NCBI RefSeq assembly: GCF_008705135.1
Contig: NZ_CP023694.1
Location: 1,054,001-1,118,000, forward strand
Direction of reading: 5' to 3'
Origin: Streptomyces coeruleorubidus
GTDB lineage: Bacteria; Actinomycetota; Actinomycetes; Streptomycetales; Streptomycetaceae
DNA: 64,000 nucleotides
Position numbers and translations under genes: made by a program. The notes under the pieces are model-generated. The model made no database searches and was not told the origin of the DNA. It saw only the letters and a list, made by a program, of their open reading frames with translations. Shown here one piece after another: positions 1 through 8,613 of the stretch (positions are counted from its first letter, which is position 1; each line of letters starts with the position of its first letter).

Positions 1-281
1 CCACCCGCCGTCAGCAGTCGCCGGCCGCCGTTCCTGAGGTCGTCGAGGTGGAACTCGAGGCCCAGGTAGAACAGCAGCAGCACCAGTCCGAGTGCGGAGA
101 GCATCTCGAAGTCGTGCGCGTCCTCGACTATGACCAGGCCCGGGGTGTGCGGGCCGAGCAGGATGCCCGCGAGCATGAAGAGCGGGATGGTCGGGAGTCC
201 GATCCTGCCGCCGAGGCGGGCGAGGAGGGCGGCGGCCAGGAAGGCTCCGCCCATGGCGAGGAGGCTGTCAGCGTGTCCCAC
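1..281 (-). CDS. Kef-type (CPA2) cation:proton antiporter, N-terminal fragment
   Basis: Membrane antiporter exchanging a monovalent cation for protons. Only the first 93 residues lie in the window and the gene runs off the left edge. The GTG start at 281 directly follows an in-frame TGA (TGA CCC GTG), so there is no longer form. Three hydrophobic segments are visible at about residues 5-22, 28-43 and 58-75. FMLAGILLGPHTPG and LLFYLGLEF are typical of the first helices of the CPA2/KefB family. The family call is good; the ion specificity cannot be told from this piece. Confidence 0.8.
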   Translation of the reverse strand, partial: MGHADSLLAMGGAFLAAALLARLGGRIGLPTIPLFMLAGILLGPHTPGLVIVEDAHDFEMLSALGLVLLLFYLGLEFHLDDLRNGGRRLLTAG

Positions 282-481
282 GGGTCACCGCCTTCGCGGG
301 CGCGCTGGGGGCGGATCGTTTCACCGTGCGGGGATGGATAGGGGCTCCTCCTTCGTGGGGCTGGGGCGGACGCGTCGTGCGCGTCTCAGCGCCGCCCGAG
401 GCCGCGGCCATGGCGACCGACGCGAGCCTCGGCGACGCTCCAGCCTCACACGGGCTCCGGGCCCGTCACCATCGGTGTCCG

Positions 482-522
482 CACCCATCTCCGGGCGGGG
501 GCGACACCCATCTCCGGGCGGG
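482..522. repeat. 18-bp direct repeat, two copies
   Basis: The 18-mer beginning CACCCATC and ending GGGCGGG occurs at 482-499 and again at 505-522, a 23-bp period. It lies just downstream of the isomerase stop (540, minus strand) and upstream of the antiporter. Each copy carries a GGTG/CACC-like potential to pair with GGTGTC at 476-481, so it may contribute to transcript termination. Its function is unknown. Confidence 0.6.
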
Positions 523-539
523 ACGGCCCCGATCTCCCT

Positions 540-2003
540 TCACACGTTCCGGTGGTCGACGCCCAGCAGGCTGGCCGCCGCCCTGAAGTCGGCCGCGTGG
601 TGGCCGACGGCGAGGGACCAGTGGTGGCCGACGCCCGTGGCGCTCCACGCGTCCACCCATTCGCCGGGATCGCGGCCGAAGTCGACGCGGCTGGTGGTGT
701 TGCCGATCTCCAGCAGGGGTCCCGGTACGACGGTGCCCTCGGAGGTGACGAAGGACAGGCTGCCGTCGGCGTCCTGGCCGAGGCCGAGCAGGGTGACGGG
801 CCCGTGCTGGACGTCGAACTCGACGCTCACGCCCCAGCCGCGTTTGCCGTGGTAGACGCCGAGCCCGCGCAGCAGGGGGTCGCGGGCGCTGACCGCGAGG
901 TGGGCGGGTCCGTCGTGGCCCATCTCCACGACGCCGTCCTCGAAGTTGAGGGCCTGGATCTCGGTGAAGGAGCCTCCGGCGCCGACGCTCTGGGAGGCGA
1001 GCTGGGCGACGCTGGTGCGCAGTTCGTACTCCCCGGCCGCCGGCACGCCCCGGGCCGTGAGCAGGGAGGCGCCCAGGATCATGCCGGCGCCGAGCCGCTC
1101 GTGCAGCTCCCCGTCGAGACCCCGGTGGTAGTAGGCGAGGCTGTCGAGCTGGGAGTCCGCCACGAGCCGGTCCAGGGCGACCGACACGGTCGCACCCCAG
1201 GCGAAGTCCTCCTCCACCACACTGTCGTCGAGGGTGAAGACCTGCCGGGCGAGCGCCATGCGCTCCCTGGTCTCCTGCTCGGTCACGCGCTCCACCCGGT
1301 GCCGCAGGTCGTCGAACTCCAGCACCTCCACGTGCGAGCCGAAGGTGGTGGACAGCAGCGTCGGATCGGTCTGCACGTCGAGCATGCCGGGGTACACGTG
1401 TCCCATGAGGCCGTGCCGGGCGTGCCGGAGCGCGGCGCGGATGTGCGCGGCCCGGATCCACTGTTCGATGCGCCGCCAGGCCGACTCCTGCCGCAGCCAG
1501 CCCGACACCGACCGGAAGGGGATGCCGGCGCGCCGGAAGACGTTGCCGACCTCGGGGACGGGGCACTGCCCGCAGTAGGCCAGCCAGGCCCCGGTGTCGA
1601 AGGAGGCGTGGTCCATCTTCTCGGACGGCTGGAGGTCGATGACCAGGACCGGCGTGTGCGTGCGCTGCGCGATCGGCAGCACCATCGAGGAGGTGAGGTA
1701 AGTCGTCAGGAACAGCACGATGAGGTCGCAGTCGGCCTTGCGCAACTGCTCGGCGGCGCGGGCGCCTTCCTGTGCGTCGGAGACGAACCCGGCGTCGGTC
1801 ACCTCCGCGTCCATCCCGCGGAAGCGCTCGGCGACGTAGGCGGCCGACTCCTTCAGCTGCGGGAGGAGACCGGGGAACTGCGGCCAGTACGTGCCGAGTC
1901 CGCCGGCGACCAGTCCGATCCGGGTGCGGCGCCGGGTGACCGGCGGGAGCAGATCGTGCAGGGCGGCGGCCCGTCCGGCGGTGCGGTCCGCGGTCGTTGC
2001 CAT
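540..2003 (-). CDS. L-fucose/L-arabinose isomerase family protein
   Basis: A 487-residue cytoplasmic protein of the AraA/FucI fold family, which interconverts an aldose and a ketose using a divalent metal. The N-terminal half shows the Rossmann-like substrate domain (RIGLVAGGLGTYWPQF, then DLIVLFLTTYLTSS). The C-terminal half has NFEDGVVEMGHDGPAHL and a closing WSLAVGHHAADF, which are positioned like the metal-binding Glu and His residues of AraA. It is the last gene of a two-gene operon, 30 bp behind the sugar MFS transporter, and lies beside a GH106-like glycosidase and a LacI regulator. It therefore probably isomerises the monosaccharide released by that enzyme. No matching kinase or aldolase lies nearby, so the exact sugar is open. 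Confidence 0.8.
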   Translation of the reverse strand: MATTADRTAGRAAALHDLLPPVTRRRTRIGLVAGGLGTYWPQFPGLLPQLKESAAYVAERFRGMDAEVTDAGFVSDAQEGARAAEQLRKADCDLIVLFLTTYLTSSMVLPIAQRTHTPVLVIDLQPSEKMDHASFDTGAWLAYCGQCPVPEVGNVFRRAGIPFRSVSGWLRQESAWRRIEQWIRAAHIRAALRHARHGLMGHVYPGMLDVQTDPTLLSTTFGSHVEVLEFDDLRHRVERVTEQETRERMALARQVFTLDDSVVEEDFAWGATVSVALDRLVADSQLDSLAYYHRGLDGELHERLGAGMILGASLLTARGVPAAGEYELRTSVAQLASQSVGAGGSFTEIQALNFEDGVVEMGHDGPAHLAVSARDPLLRGLGVYHGKRGWGVSVEFDVQHGPVTLLGLGQDADGSLSFVTSEGTVVPGPLLEIGNTTSRVDFGRDPGEWVDAWSATGVGHHWSLAVGHHAADFRAAASLLGVDHRNV

Positions 2004-2033
2004 GGTCGGTGCTCCTTGTCGGTGTGCTGCGGC

Positions 2034-3293
2034 TCAGGTGCTGGGGACTCGCAGGTCCGCTCTGTCCTGCGCCGCGCCGGTGGCACGGGGGACCAGGACG
2101 CGGATGATGAACACGCCCGCGAACGCGGCCGCCGTCATGCAGGCGGTGATCGTCCAGAGCAGGACGGCCGGGCTGTAGTCGGCCAGGGCGGGGGTGAAGA
2201 ACGCGGCGACCGCGAAGACCCCCCGTGCCAGGGCGTAGGTGAGGCCCTGGGTGGTGCCGCGGGTGTCCGCGGGCAGCGTGAGCTGCGACCACACCTTGTA
2301 GTTCGCCTCGCCGGCGAAGGGGTTGGAGAGCTGGTAGAGCACGAAGAACACGAGCATGCCGACGAGCGCGCCCGCGGTCAGGGACGCGATGACGAAGGCG
2401 AGGATCTGCACCACCGCGGCCACGTGGAACAGCCGGTCGCGCCAGGGGGTGTCGGCGACCCGGACGAAGGCGAAGGTGAGCAGCACCCCGATCGGGATGA
2501 AGGCCAGGTTGATTCCGGTGGCCAGGCTCTGTGAGGCGTCGCTGACGGTGACGAGCAGATAGGTGCCGAACTGACCGAAGGTGTTGGCCCCGAGGCCCCA
2601 GGTGACGTAGAAGACGAACGTCGCGGTCATCGGCAGCAGGGCGGCGCGCGTCCGGATGTTCTTCAGGGCGCTGCCGGGCGGGGCGGCCGCCGTCTTCTCC
2701 TCCGTGTCCTGTTCGTCGGAGAGTTTCAGGCGGGAGCGCAGGGCCCAGGTGACGAGCGCGGCGACGGCCAGTTGTCCGGTGATGAGCCGGGCTCCGGTCA
2801 TGCCCGTGGTGGACAGGACGAAGCCGAGGAAGATGGCGACGGCGATGCCCAGCATCCACATGACCTGGGTGAAGGCGACGAGCCGTCCCCGGGCCCAGGA
2901 GGGCGCGGCGTCCGAGACCACGGCCAGGGACGTCGGCAGGTCGGCGCCGGCCGCGAGTCCCGCGATGAGGACGCCGGTCAGCAGCGTGATGTCGTCGGGT
3001 GCCAGTGTGATGACGATCGCCCCGAGCGCGAAGCAGAAGATGTCCCAGTTGTAGACGCGGCGGCGCCCGAAGAGGTCGGCGAGCCGGCCGCCGACGAGGG
3101 ATCCGACGGCGATGCAGCCGGTGACGATCGCGCTGATCGCACCGGCCATCCACACGCCCATGTCGTAACTGTCGCGGTAGATGGCCAGGTTGACGGAGAT
3201 GCTGACGATCAGCCCGGCGTCGAGATAGGAGGCCATGCCAGACAGGGCGGCGGCCTTCCAGAGCGGTTTGGGGATGGGGCGGGTACCGGCCAT
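2034..3293 (-). CDS. MFS sugar transporter
   Basis: A 419-residue major facilitator protein with about 12 membrane segments. The loop-2 signature GRLADLFGRRR lies near residue 75 and the N-terminal region (ASYLDAGLIVSISVNLAIYRD) resembles sugar-porter relatives. The ATG start at 3293 lies about 65 bp downstream of an AAAAACGTT operator core that recurs at the glycosidase and lacI promoters. It is first in an operon with the isomerase gene. The context suggests uptake of a mono- or oligosaccharide that the cytoplasmic glycosidase then cuts. The substrate is inferred only from neighbours. Confidence 0.85.
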   Translation of the reverse strand: MAGTRPIPKPLWKAAALSGMASYLDAGLIVSISVNLAIYRDSYDMGVWMAGAISAIVTGCIAVGSLVGGRLADLFGRRRVYNWDIFCFALGAIVITLAPDDITLLTGVLIAGLAAGADLPTSLAVVSDAAPSWARGRLVAFTQVMWMLGIAVAIFLGFVLSTTGMTGARLITGQLAVAALVTWALRSRLKLSDEQDTEEKTAAAPPGSALKNIRTRAALLPMTATFVFYVTWGLGANTFGQFGTYLLVTVSDASQSLATGINLAFIPIGVLLTFAFVRVADTPWRDRLFHVAAVVQILAFVIASLTAGALVGMLVFFVLYQLSNPFAGEANYKVWSQLTLPADTRGTTQGLTYALARGVFAVAAFFTPALADYSPAVLLWTITACMTAAAFAGVFIIRVLVPRATGAAQDRADLRVPST

Positions 3294-3354
3294 GATGCGA
3301 CTCCGTCGTCTGGTGACATCGCGGTTCCGGGGGCCTGGTCGCAGCGAATATAGG

Positions 3355-3375
3355 GCGAGAAAAACGTTGCAACAA
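3355..3375 (-). promoter_or_regulatory. LacI-type operator upstream of the MFS/isomerase operon
   Basis: AAAAACGTT at 3360-3368, followed by GCAAC, is the same core found upstream of the glycosidase gene and of lacI itself. CG is the usual centre of LacI-family operators. It sits 67 bp before the transporter start. Binding by the neighbouring LacI protein is inferred from the shared core. Confidence 0.6.
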
Positions 3376-3470
3376 GGTGTCTCGCAGACATGCGTGACAT
3401 GACGTCGGCTTTCCCGGGGGCGTGCTCGCGTATGGCGTGGCCGTTCCTGGTCGCCTACCGTGAAGGGTGG

Positions 3471-3487
3471 CCTAAAAACGTTTTAGG
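3471..3487. promoter_or_regulatory. LacI-type operator upstream of the GH106-like gene
   Basis: CCTAAAAACGTTTTAGG is an inverted repeat (arms CCTAAAA and TTTTAGG around ACG) and the most symmetric copy of the AAAAACGTT element. It ends 16 bp before the GTG start of the glycosidase and abuts its ribosome binding site (GGGGAAGG, 3486-3493). A bound repressor there would block transcription or early elongation. Confidence 0.7.
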
Positions 3488-3502
3488 GGAAGGACCGCAT
3501 CC

Positions 3503-6500
3503 GTGATCTCCCCCGCGCTCCGGCAGCTTTTCGACAACCCGCCCCGTGATTTCGGTCCCGCCCCCCTGTGGTGGTGGTCGGGCGCGAAGGTCACCCGTGA
3601 GCGACTCGCCTGGCAGATGCGGGCGTTCGCCGAGGGCGGCGTCCACGACCTCGTCGTGATCAACCTGGCCCCGGCCGGCCCGACGTTCGGCGCCCGGGCC
3701 GACGATCCGGCGTGGTTCGGAGAGGAGTGGTGGGCACGCTTCACCGACGCCTGCGAGATCGCGGCGGAGCTGGGCACCCACCTGTGGTTCTACGACCAGA
3801 TCGGGTTCTCCGGCGCCAATGTCCAGGGCGGTGTGACACGGCGTCATTCCGGGGCCAGGGGCTGTGCGCTGCGCTGCCGCGACGTCACCGTCTCCCGGGG
3901 CACCGTCGCCCTGCGGGATGCCGAGACCCCACTGGCCGCGTACACCGCGCAGGGCCGGCGCCTCGGCCTCGCCCCGGACGGCCCGGACACCCTGGCCGTC
4001 GCCGCCGCCGACGGAACCGTCGTACGGTTCGTCACCACCGTGCCCACGGCGTTCGACTACCTGGACCCGCACGCCGTCGGCCTGCTGATGGACGCCGTGC
4101 ACCACGAGTACGACCGCCGTGTGCCCGAGCACCTGGGCACCGTCATCGCGGGCAGCTTCCAGGACGAACTGCCGGGCACGAACGCCTGGAGCCACCGCTT
4201 CGCCGACGAGTTCCGCGCCCGGCGAGGCTACGACCTGCTCGACCACCTGCCGGCCCTGTTCGGCACGGACACCCCCGTGCCGGAGACGAAGATCCGCGCC
4301 GACTACTACGCGGTCCGCGCGGAACTCACCGAAGAGTCCCTCTTCCGGCCGCTGGCGGCATGGCACCGTGAGCGCGGGATGCTGCTGGGCAGCGACCAGA
4401 GCCACCCCGCCCGCGCCGGATACCCAGCCCAGTCGACGCAGATCTACACCGACTACTTCCGCACCCACCGCTGGTACGGTGCCGCCGGCAGCGACCACCA
4501 CGGCGACGCCAAGGTGCACTCCTCCATGGCCCACCTCTACGGCCACGAGCGGGTGTGGATCGAGGCGTTCCACTCCTCCGGCTGGGGCGGCACGCTGGAG
4601 GACACCTACCACTGGCTGCTGCCGTTCCTGCGCAGCGGCGCCAACCTGTACAACCCGCACGCCAGTTACTTCGGCACAGCGGGCGGCTGGTTCGAGTGGG
4701 CGCCGCCGTCCACCGACTGGCGCCAGCCGTACTGGAAGCAGTACCCGGCGTTCTCCCGGGCCGTGGCCCGGATCTGCTCGATCATGTCCTGGGGCGGTTA
4801 CGCCGCCGACGTGGCGGTCCTGCACCCGACCGCCACGATGCAGGCCCTCGTCCCGCTGGACGCGCCCGTCCGGCACTTCGGCGACGGCCGGCTGGGCGAC
4901 GGCCACGCCGACGCCGACGAGACACAGCGCCACTACCTCGACCTGTGCGGCACGAACAACTGGCTCGCCCCGCAGCCCGGCGCCCTGGACCGGCGCGGCA
5001 TCTCCTTCGACGTGGTCGACGACGACTCGGTGCAGCGCGCCAAGGCCGCCGACGGCGCCCTGCGGATCAGGGACCTGGCATACCGCGCGGTGCTGTTGCC
5101 GTCGGTGAGCGTGCTGGAGGAGGAGACGGCGCGGCGGCTGACCGAACTGCTCGACGCGGGCGGCCGCGTCGTCGTCGTGGGCCGTCCGCCGGCCACGGCC
5201 GCCGGCCGGTCCGGCGACGACTCGGTGGTCGCGGCCCTGCTGGCGCATCCCCGGCTGGAGCGGGTGCGCGACCCGGAGTCGGGCGCGGCGGCCGTGGCCG
5301 ACGCGGCCGGTCACGCCACGGGCGAGGTGCCACTGCTCGTCAGGCGGACGGGCAACGAGGCGGTGGCACTGGTCACGGCGGCCTTCCCCGAGATCGGCGC
5401 GCATCCGCTGCGGGGCGGGCCCTCCCCCTCGGGTGATGCCGTCGGCGCCTCGTCCGTCACCGTGCGGGCCTCGGTCGCCGAGGCCGAGGTCTGGAACCCG
5501 GCGACCGGCGCCCGCGCCCCCGCGCACGTCACCGTCTCCGCCGACGGCGCCGTCTCGACCATCGACGTACCGCTGGACGGCGCCCCGGCGGCCCTGGTCG
5601 TGTGGCGCGAGGGCCGGCCGGCGCCCAGGCGCCCGCAACAGGAGGCGCCCCCCGCCCGGGTGATCGACGTCTCGACCGGCTGGCACGGCCGCCTGGTCCC
5701 CACCATGGACAACACCTGGGGCGATCTGGCACTGCCCCCGGGTTCGTCGGTGGACGAACCGCAGATCTGGGCCATGGAGTGGACCGAGGGCGGGACGTGG
5801 GAGCGGACCCGGGTCACGTACGGCAACCGGGTCCGTGTCCTGCCACCGGTGCCGTTCGATGAGGTGCCCGAGCCGCTGGACGCCACGGCGGTGGAGCGGA
5901 TCCTGGCCGGTGAACTGCCCCTGGTGCCACCCGACACGGGCTGGGACGTCGCCGTGTACTCGTCGAGCCGGGGCATCCCTGACCCGGGCGGGCTGCTGGG
6001 CCTCAAGGGGCTGGTGAACGAGGAGTTCGTGCGCGTTCCGGTGCCGGGCGGCACAACGGCCGCCCGGGTCCGGGGCATCGTGGAGACCGATCACCGGGGG
6101 CCCGCCGAACTGCATGTCGGCGCGGAGTGCGTCAAGCGGGTGTGGTGGAACGGCGAGCCGCTGGAGCCGGACGGCGGCGGTTACCTGGCCTCCGCCCGGG
6201 TCGCGGTGGCCCGGGACCGCAACGTGCTCGAGTACGAACTGTCCGGCGCTCAGGGCCGCCCCTCGACGATCTCGGCCGCCGAGGGCACTCCCCTGGGCAG
6301 CTTCTTCTGTCTGTCGGAGCCGGGCGGGCTCGGGCCGCGTCCGAGGTTCATGCGGCCACCCGACGGTGTGCGGCCGGACGGCCGCGTCACCTACCGCGCG
6401 CGCATCCACGTCCCGGGCGACGACGCGCGGGCGGTGCTCGTCGTGGGTGCCGCCTCGGCGGTCACCGTGCTGCTCGACGGGCAGGTCGTGGCGCGGCAGG

Positions 6501-7480
6501 AGAAGGTGGAGTACTACGAGGCGGACTGGGGCGCCGTGCCCATGTTCTTCCGCCATGAACCCGCGCTCGGGGCGGGCGAGCACACCCTGGAGGTCGTGGC
6601 CGACAGCGCCGACGCCCGGGACGCGGTGTTCGTCGACCTGGTGGTGCGTTCCGGGGCCGGGGTGACGGCCCTGGTCAGCGGCGCCGGCTGGGAGGCCGAG
6701 TCGGGCGGCCGGCGGGGGCGGACCGTCGAGGACGAGCGCAGGCGGGGCGAGTTGCAGCACTGCCACGCCGCGGTACGGCCGCACCCGCTGCCGGACTCCG
6801 GATGGCTCACGGGCCGGCCGGTGCTCGGCGGCACGGTATGGCCGTCACGGTCCACCGACGACGTCCACGCGACAGCACAGCGCTTCCGGTTCACCGTGCC
6901 GGCGGGAACGGTGTCGCTCGACCTGCCGCTGGCGCTCAGCGCGAGCGTGCGCGTCGGGGACGGGCCGGAACTGCCCCTGAAGGACGCACAGCTCAGTCTC
7001 CGTCACCCCCTCCCGGAGCCCGCACCGGTCGAGGTGGTCACGGAACCCACGGCGGTCCTGCGGGCCGGCTCCGCCTGGCGGGGGCCGGTGCGTGTGCGCG
7101 CCGTACCGGCGCCGCTGCCCCTGGGGGACTGGCGGGAGCTGGGGCTGGGCAGTTGGAGCGGAGGCGTGACGTACGCGCGGGCGCTGGAGGTGCCGCCGGG
7201 GCCCGATCCCGTGCTGGATCTCGGGCGGGTGCGGGGCAGTGTGGAGGTGTCGGTCGACGGGGAGCCGGCCGGTGAGGCGTTCTGCGCGCCGTACCGTTTC
7301 CCGTTGCGGGGTGCCGCCGGGCGTACCGTCCGGCTGGAGGTGACCGTCCGGGGCACGCTGGCGCCCTATCTCGCGGAGGCCACGCCGACGGCCTGGGCGT
7401 TCGACTCACAGCTGTCTTCGGGGCTGTTGGGGCCGGTGACGCTGCGAATTCCGGCCTACCGCCGGGGTGGCGGGGTCTAG
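3503..7480 (+). CDS. GH106-like glycoside hydrolase (alpha-L-rhamnosidase type), cytoplasmic
   Basis: A 1325-residue enzyme. The N-terminal part (APLWWWSGAKVTRERL) and SFQDELPG around residues 219-226 resemble GH106, a family typified by alpha-L-rhamnosidases. E222 and E354 (in WIEAFHSS) are candidate catalytic acids. After the TIM-barrel region come several beta-rich segments (from about residue 640 to the end) resembling carbohydrate-binding or Ig-like domains. The GTG start has a good Shine-Dalgarno and there is no signal peptide or membrane segment, so the substrate must be imported first. It is flanked by a sugar MFS, an isomerase and a LacI repressor. The final TAG shares CTAG with the convergent lacI stop. 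Family membership is likely; the sugar specificity is inferred. Confidence 0.78.
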   Translation: MISPALRQLFDNPPRDFGPAPLWWWSGAKVTRERLAWQMRAFAEGGVHDLVVINLAPAGPTFGARADDPAWFGEEWWARFTDACEIAAELGTHLWFYDQIGFSGANVQGGVTRRHSGARGCALRCRDVTVSRGTVALRDAETPLAAYTAQGRRLGLAPDGPDTLAVAAADGTVVRFVTTVPTAFDYLDPHAVGLLMDAVHHEYDRRVPEHLGTVIAGSFQDELPGTNAWSHRFADEFRARRGYDLLDHLPALFGTDTPVPETKIRADYYAVRAELTEESLFRPLAAWHRERGMLLGSDQSHPARAGYPAQSTQIYTDYFRTHRWYGAAGSDHHGDAKVHSSMAHLYGHERVWIEAFHSSGWGGTLEDTYHWLLPFLRSGANLYNPHASYFGTAGGWFEWAPPSTDWRQPYWKQYPAFSRAVARICSIMSWGGYAADVAVLHPTATMQALVPLDAPVRHFGDGRLGDGHADADETQRHYLDLCGTNNWLAPQPGALDRRGISFDVVDDDSVQRAKAADGALRIRDLAYRAVLLPSVSVLEEETARRLTELLDAGGRVVVVGRPPATAAGRSGDDSVVAALLAHPRLERVRDPESGAAAVADAAGHATGEVPLLVRRTGNEAVALVTAAFPEIGAHPLRGGPSPSGDAVGASSVTVRASVAEAEVWNPATGARAPAHVTVSADGAVSTIDVPLDGAPAALVVWREGRPAPRRPQQEAPPARVIDVSTGWHGRLVPTMDNTWGDLALPPGSSVDEPQIWAMEWTEGGTWERTRVTYGNRVRVLPPVPFDEVPEPLDATAVERILAGELPLVPPDTGWDVAVYSSSRGIPDPGGLLGLKGLVNEEFVRVPVPGGTTAARVRGIVETDHRGPAELHVGAECVKRVWWNGEPLEPDGGGYLASARVAVARDRNVLEYELSGAQGRPSTISAAEGTPLGSFFCLSEPGGLGPRPRFMRPPDGVRPDGRVTYRARIHVPGDDARAVLVVGAASAVTVLLDGQVVARQEKVEYYEADWGAVPMFFRHEPALGAGEHTLEVVADSADARDAVFVDLVVRSGAGVTALVSGAGWEAESGGRRGRTVEDERRRGELQHCHAAVRPHPLPDSGWLTGRPVLGGTVWPSRSTDDVHATAQRFRFTVPAGTVSLDLPLALSASVRVGDGPELPLKDAQLSLRHPLPEPAPVEVVTEPTAVLRAGSAWRGPVRVRAVPAPLPLGDWRELGLGSWSGGVTYARALEVPPGPDPVLDLGRVRGSVEVSVDGEPAGEAFCAPYRFPLRGAAGRTVRLEVTVRGTLAPYLAEATPTAWAFDSQLSSGLLGPVTLRIPAYRRGGGV

Positions 7481-8529
7481 TCGTCGGAGGGCGGCCGGGT
7501 GGAGTCACGCAGGACGAGGCCCGGGGCGAAGACACGGGTCTCGTGGACGTGGTCCGCGCGGGCCTCGATCTCGTCGAGGAGCATCTCCACGGCCGCCCGG
7601 CCCAGTTCCTCGACCGGCTGCCGTACCGTCGTGAGGGTGGTGGCGCCGAAGGTCGCGATGTCGAGGTCGCCGTAGCCGACCACCTGAACGTCCTCGGGGA
7701 TGCGCACGCCACGGTCGGTCAGGCCCCGGCACAGGCCCGCCGCGAGGAAGTCGTTGGTGCAGAAGACCCCGTCGGGCAGTTCCCCGAGGTCGTGCGCGAT
7801 CTGTGTGCCGTACGCGACGGTCATCCGCCCGGCGACGACCTGGTCCAGCCGTGCCTCGCGCCGGCTGCGCACCGCCTGCCGGGCGCCCTGGTAGCGGTCG
7901 GCGCACTGGCGTATGCCGCGCTCGCCGTTGACGACGAGGATGTCGCGCGCGCCGCGGTCGAGGAGGTGCTGTACGGCGATACGGCCGCCGGCGATGTCGT
8001 CGACGGAGGCCGAGCAGCCCTCCCGGTCGGGCATCGCGCGGTCGGCCAGGACGAGCGGGATGCCCCGCTCGCGCAGCCGGGCGAGCCGGCCCGGGTCGGC
8101 GCTGAGCGGCACGACGACGACGCCGACGGCCCGCTGCTCGACGAGCATGCTGAAGTAGCCCTGCTCCCGCTCCGGGGCGTCCCCGCTGTGGCAGAGGGCG
8201 AGGGAGTAGCCGTGGTCGTAGGCCGCGTCCGCGGCGCCCCGTGCGATGCGCGCGTAGAAGGAGTTGGTCACGTCGGGCAGCACCAGGCCGATGGCCGAGG
8301 CGCGGCCGGTGCGCAGGCCGGCGGCTCCCGGGTGGGGGACGTAGTCGAGCGCGGCGACCGCGACGCGGACGCGTTCGGCGGTCCGTGCGTTGACGCGCTC
8401 GGGCCGGTTGAGCACGTTCGACACGGTGGACACCGAGACGCCGGCGGCTGCCGCGACGTCCTGGATGCGGGCGGGGCGTGCCGGAACGGCGTCCACCCCC
8501 TCGCTGTCGCAAGCCGTGCGACCAGGCAC
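7477..8529 (-). CDS. LacI-family transcriptional repressor of the glycan cluster
   Basis: A repressor with an N-terminal helix-turn-helix (IQDVAAAAGVSVSTVSNVLN) and a periplasmic-binding-protein-like effector domain ending in LTTVRQPVEELG. I take the GTG at 8529 because AAGGA lies 8 bp upstream and a LacI-type operator lies 44-61 bp further upstream. A longer frame reaching 8604 would run through that operator and is unlikely. The regulator lies beside the GH106-like gene and shares the AAAAACGTT core with the glycosidase and MFS promoters. It is thus the probable cluster-specific, self-regulating repressor, induced by a sugar from the substrate. Confidence 0.88.
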   Translation of the reverse strand: MPGRTACDSEGVDAVPARPARIQDVAAAAGVSVSTVSNVLNRPERVNARTAERVRVAVAALDYVPHPGAAGLRTGRASAIGLVLPDVTNSFYARIARGAADAAYDHGYSLALCHSGDAPEREQGYFSMLVEQRAVGVVVVPLSADPGRLARLRERGIPLVLADRAMPDREGCSASVDDIAGGRIAVQHLLDRGARDILVVNGERGIRQCADRYQGARQAVRSRREARLDQVVAGRMTVAYGTQIAHDLGELPDGVFCTNDFLAAGLCRGLTDRGVRIPEDVQVVGYGDLDIATFGATTLTTVRQPVEELGRAAVEMLLDEIEARADHVHETRVFAPGLVLRDSTRPPSDD

Positions 8530-8555
8530 GACGGTGTCCTTCACGGGCGCCGCAA

Positions 8556-8590
8556 GTATAACGTGACCGGGCGTGGAACGTTTTTCCCGC
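8556..8590 (-). promoter_or_regulatory. lacI promoter with overlapping operator
   Basis: Read on the minus strand, TATACT (about 8556-8561) is a good -10 element. AAAAACGTT (8577-8585) occupies the -35 position with a poor -35 sequence. The operator core matches those at 3360 and 3474, so autoregulation by blocking polymerase is expected. The operator is visible; its use is inferred. Confidence 0.6.
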
Positions 8591-8613
8591 CCGGTCGACG
8601 TCATCTCTCCGGA

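Noticed and set aside
466..3375. Very long open frame (about 970 residues) on the minus strand across the isomerase and MFS genes
   Set aside because: High G+C keeps alternative frames open; the translation is Arg/Pro/His-rich with no domain, while the two real genes in other frames have clear families and good starts.
3455..6784. About 1100-residue minus-strand frame antisense to the GH106-like gene
   Set aside because: It is the mirror of the real gene's codon pattern, low in complexity, without any recognisable domain or ribosome binding site.
7505..8512. Minus-strand frame of about 335 residues overlapping lacI
   Set aside because: It is a shifted frame of the LacI gene, Arg/Pro-rich; the real frame carries the helix-turn-helix and effector domain.
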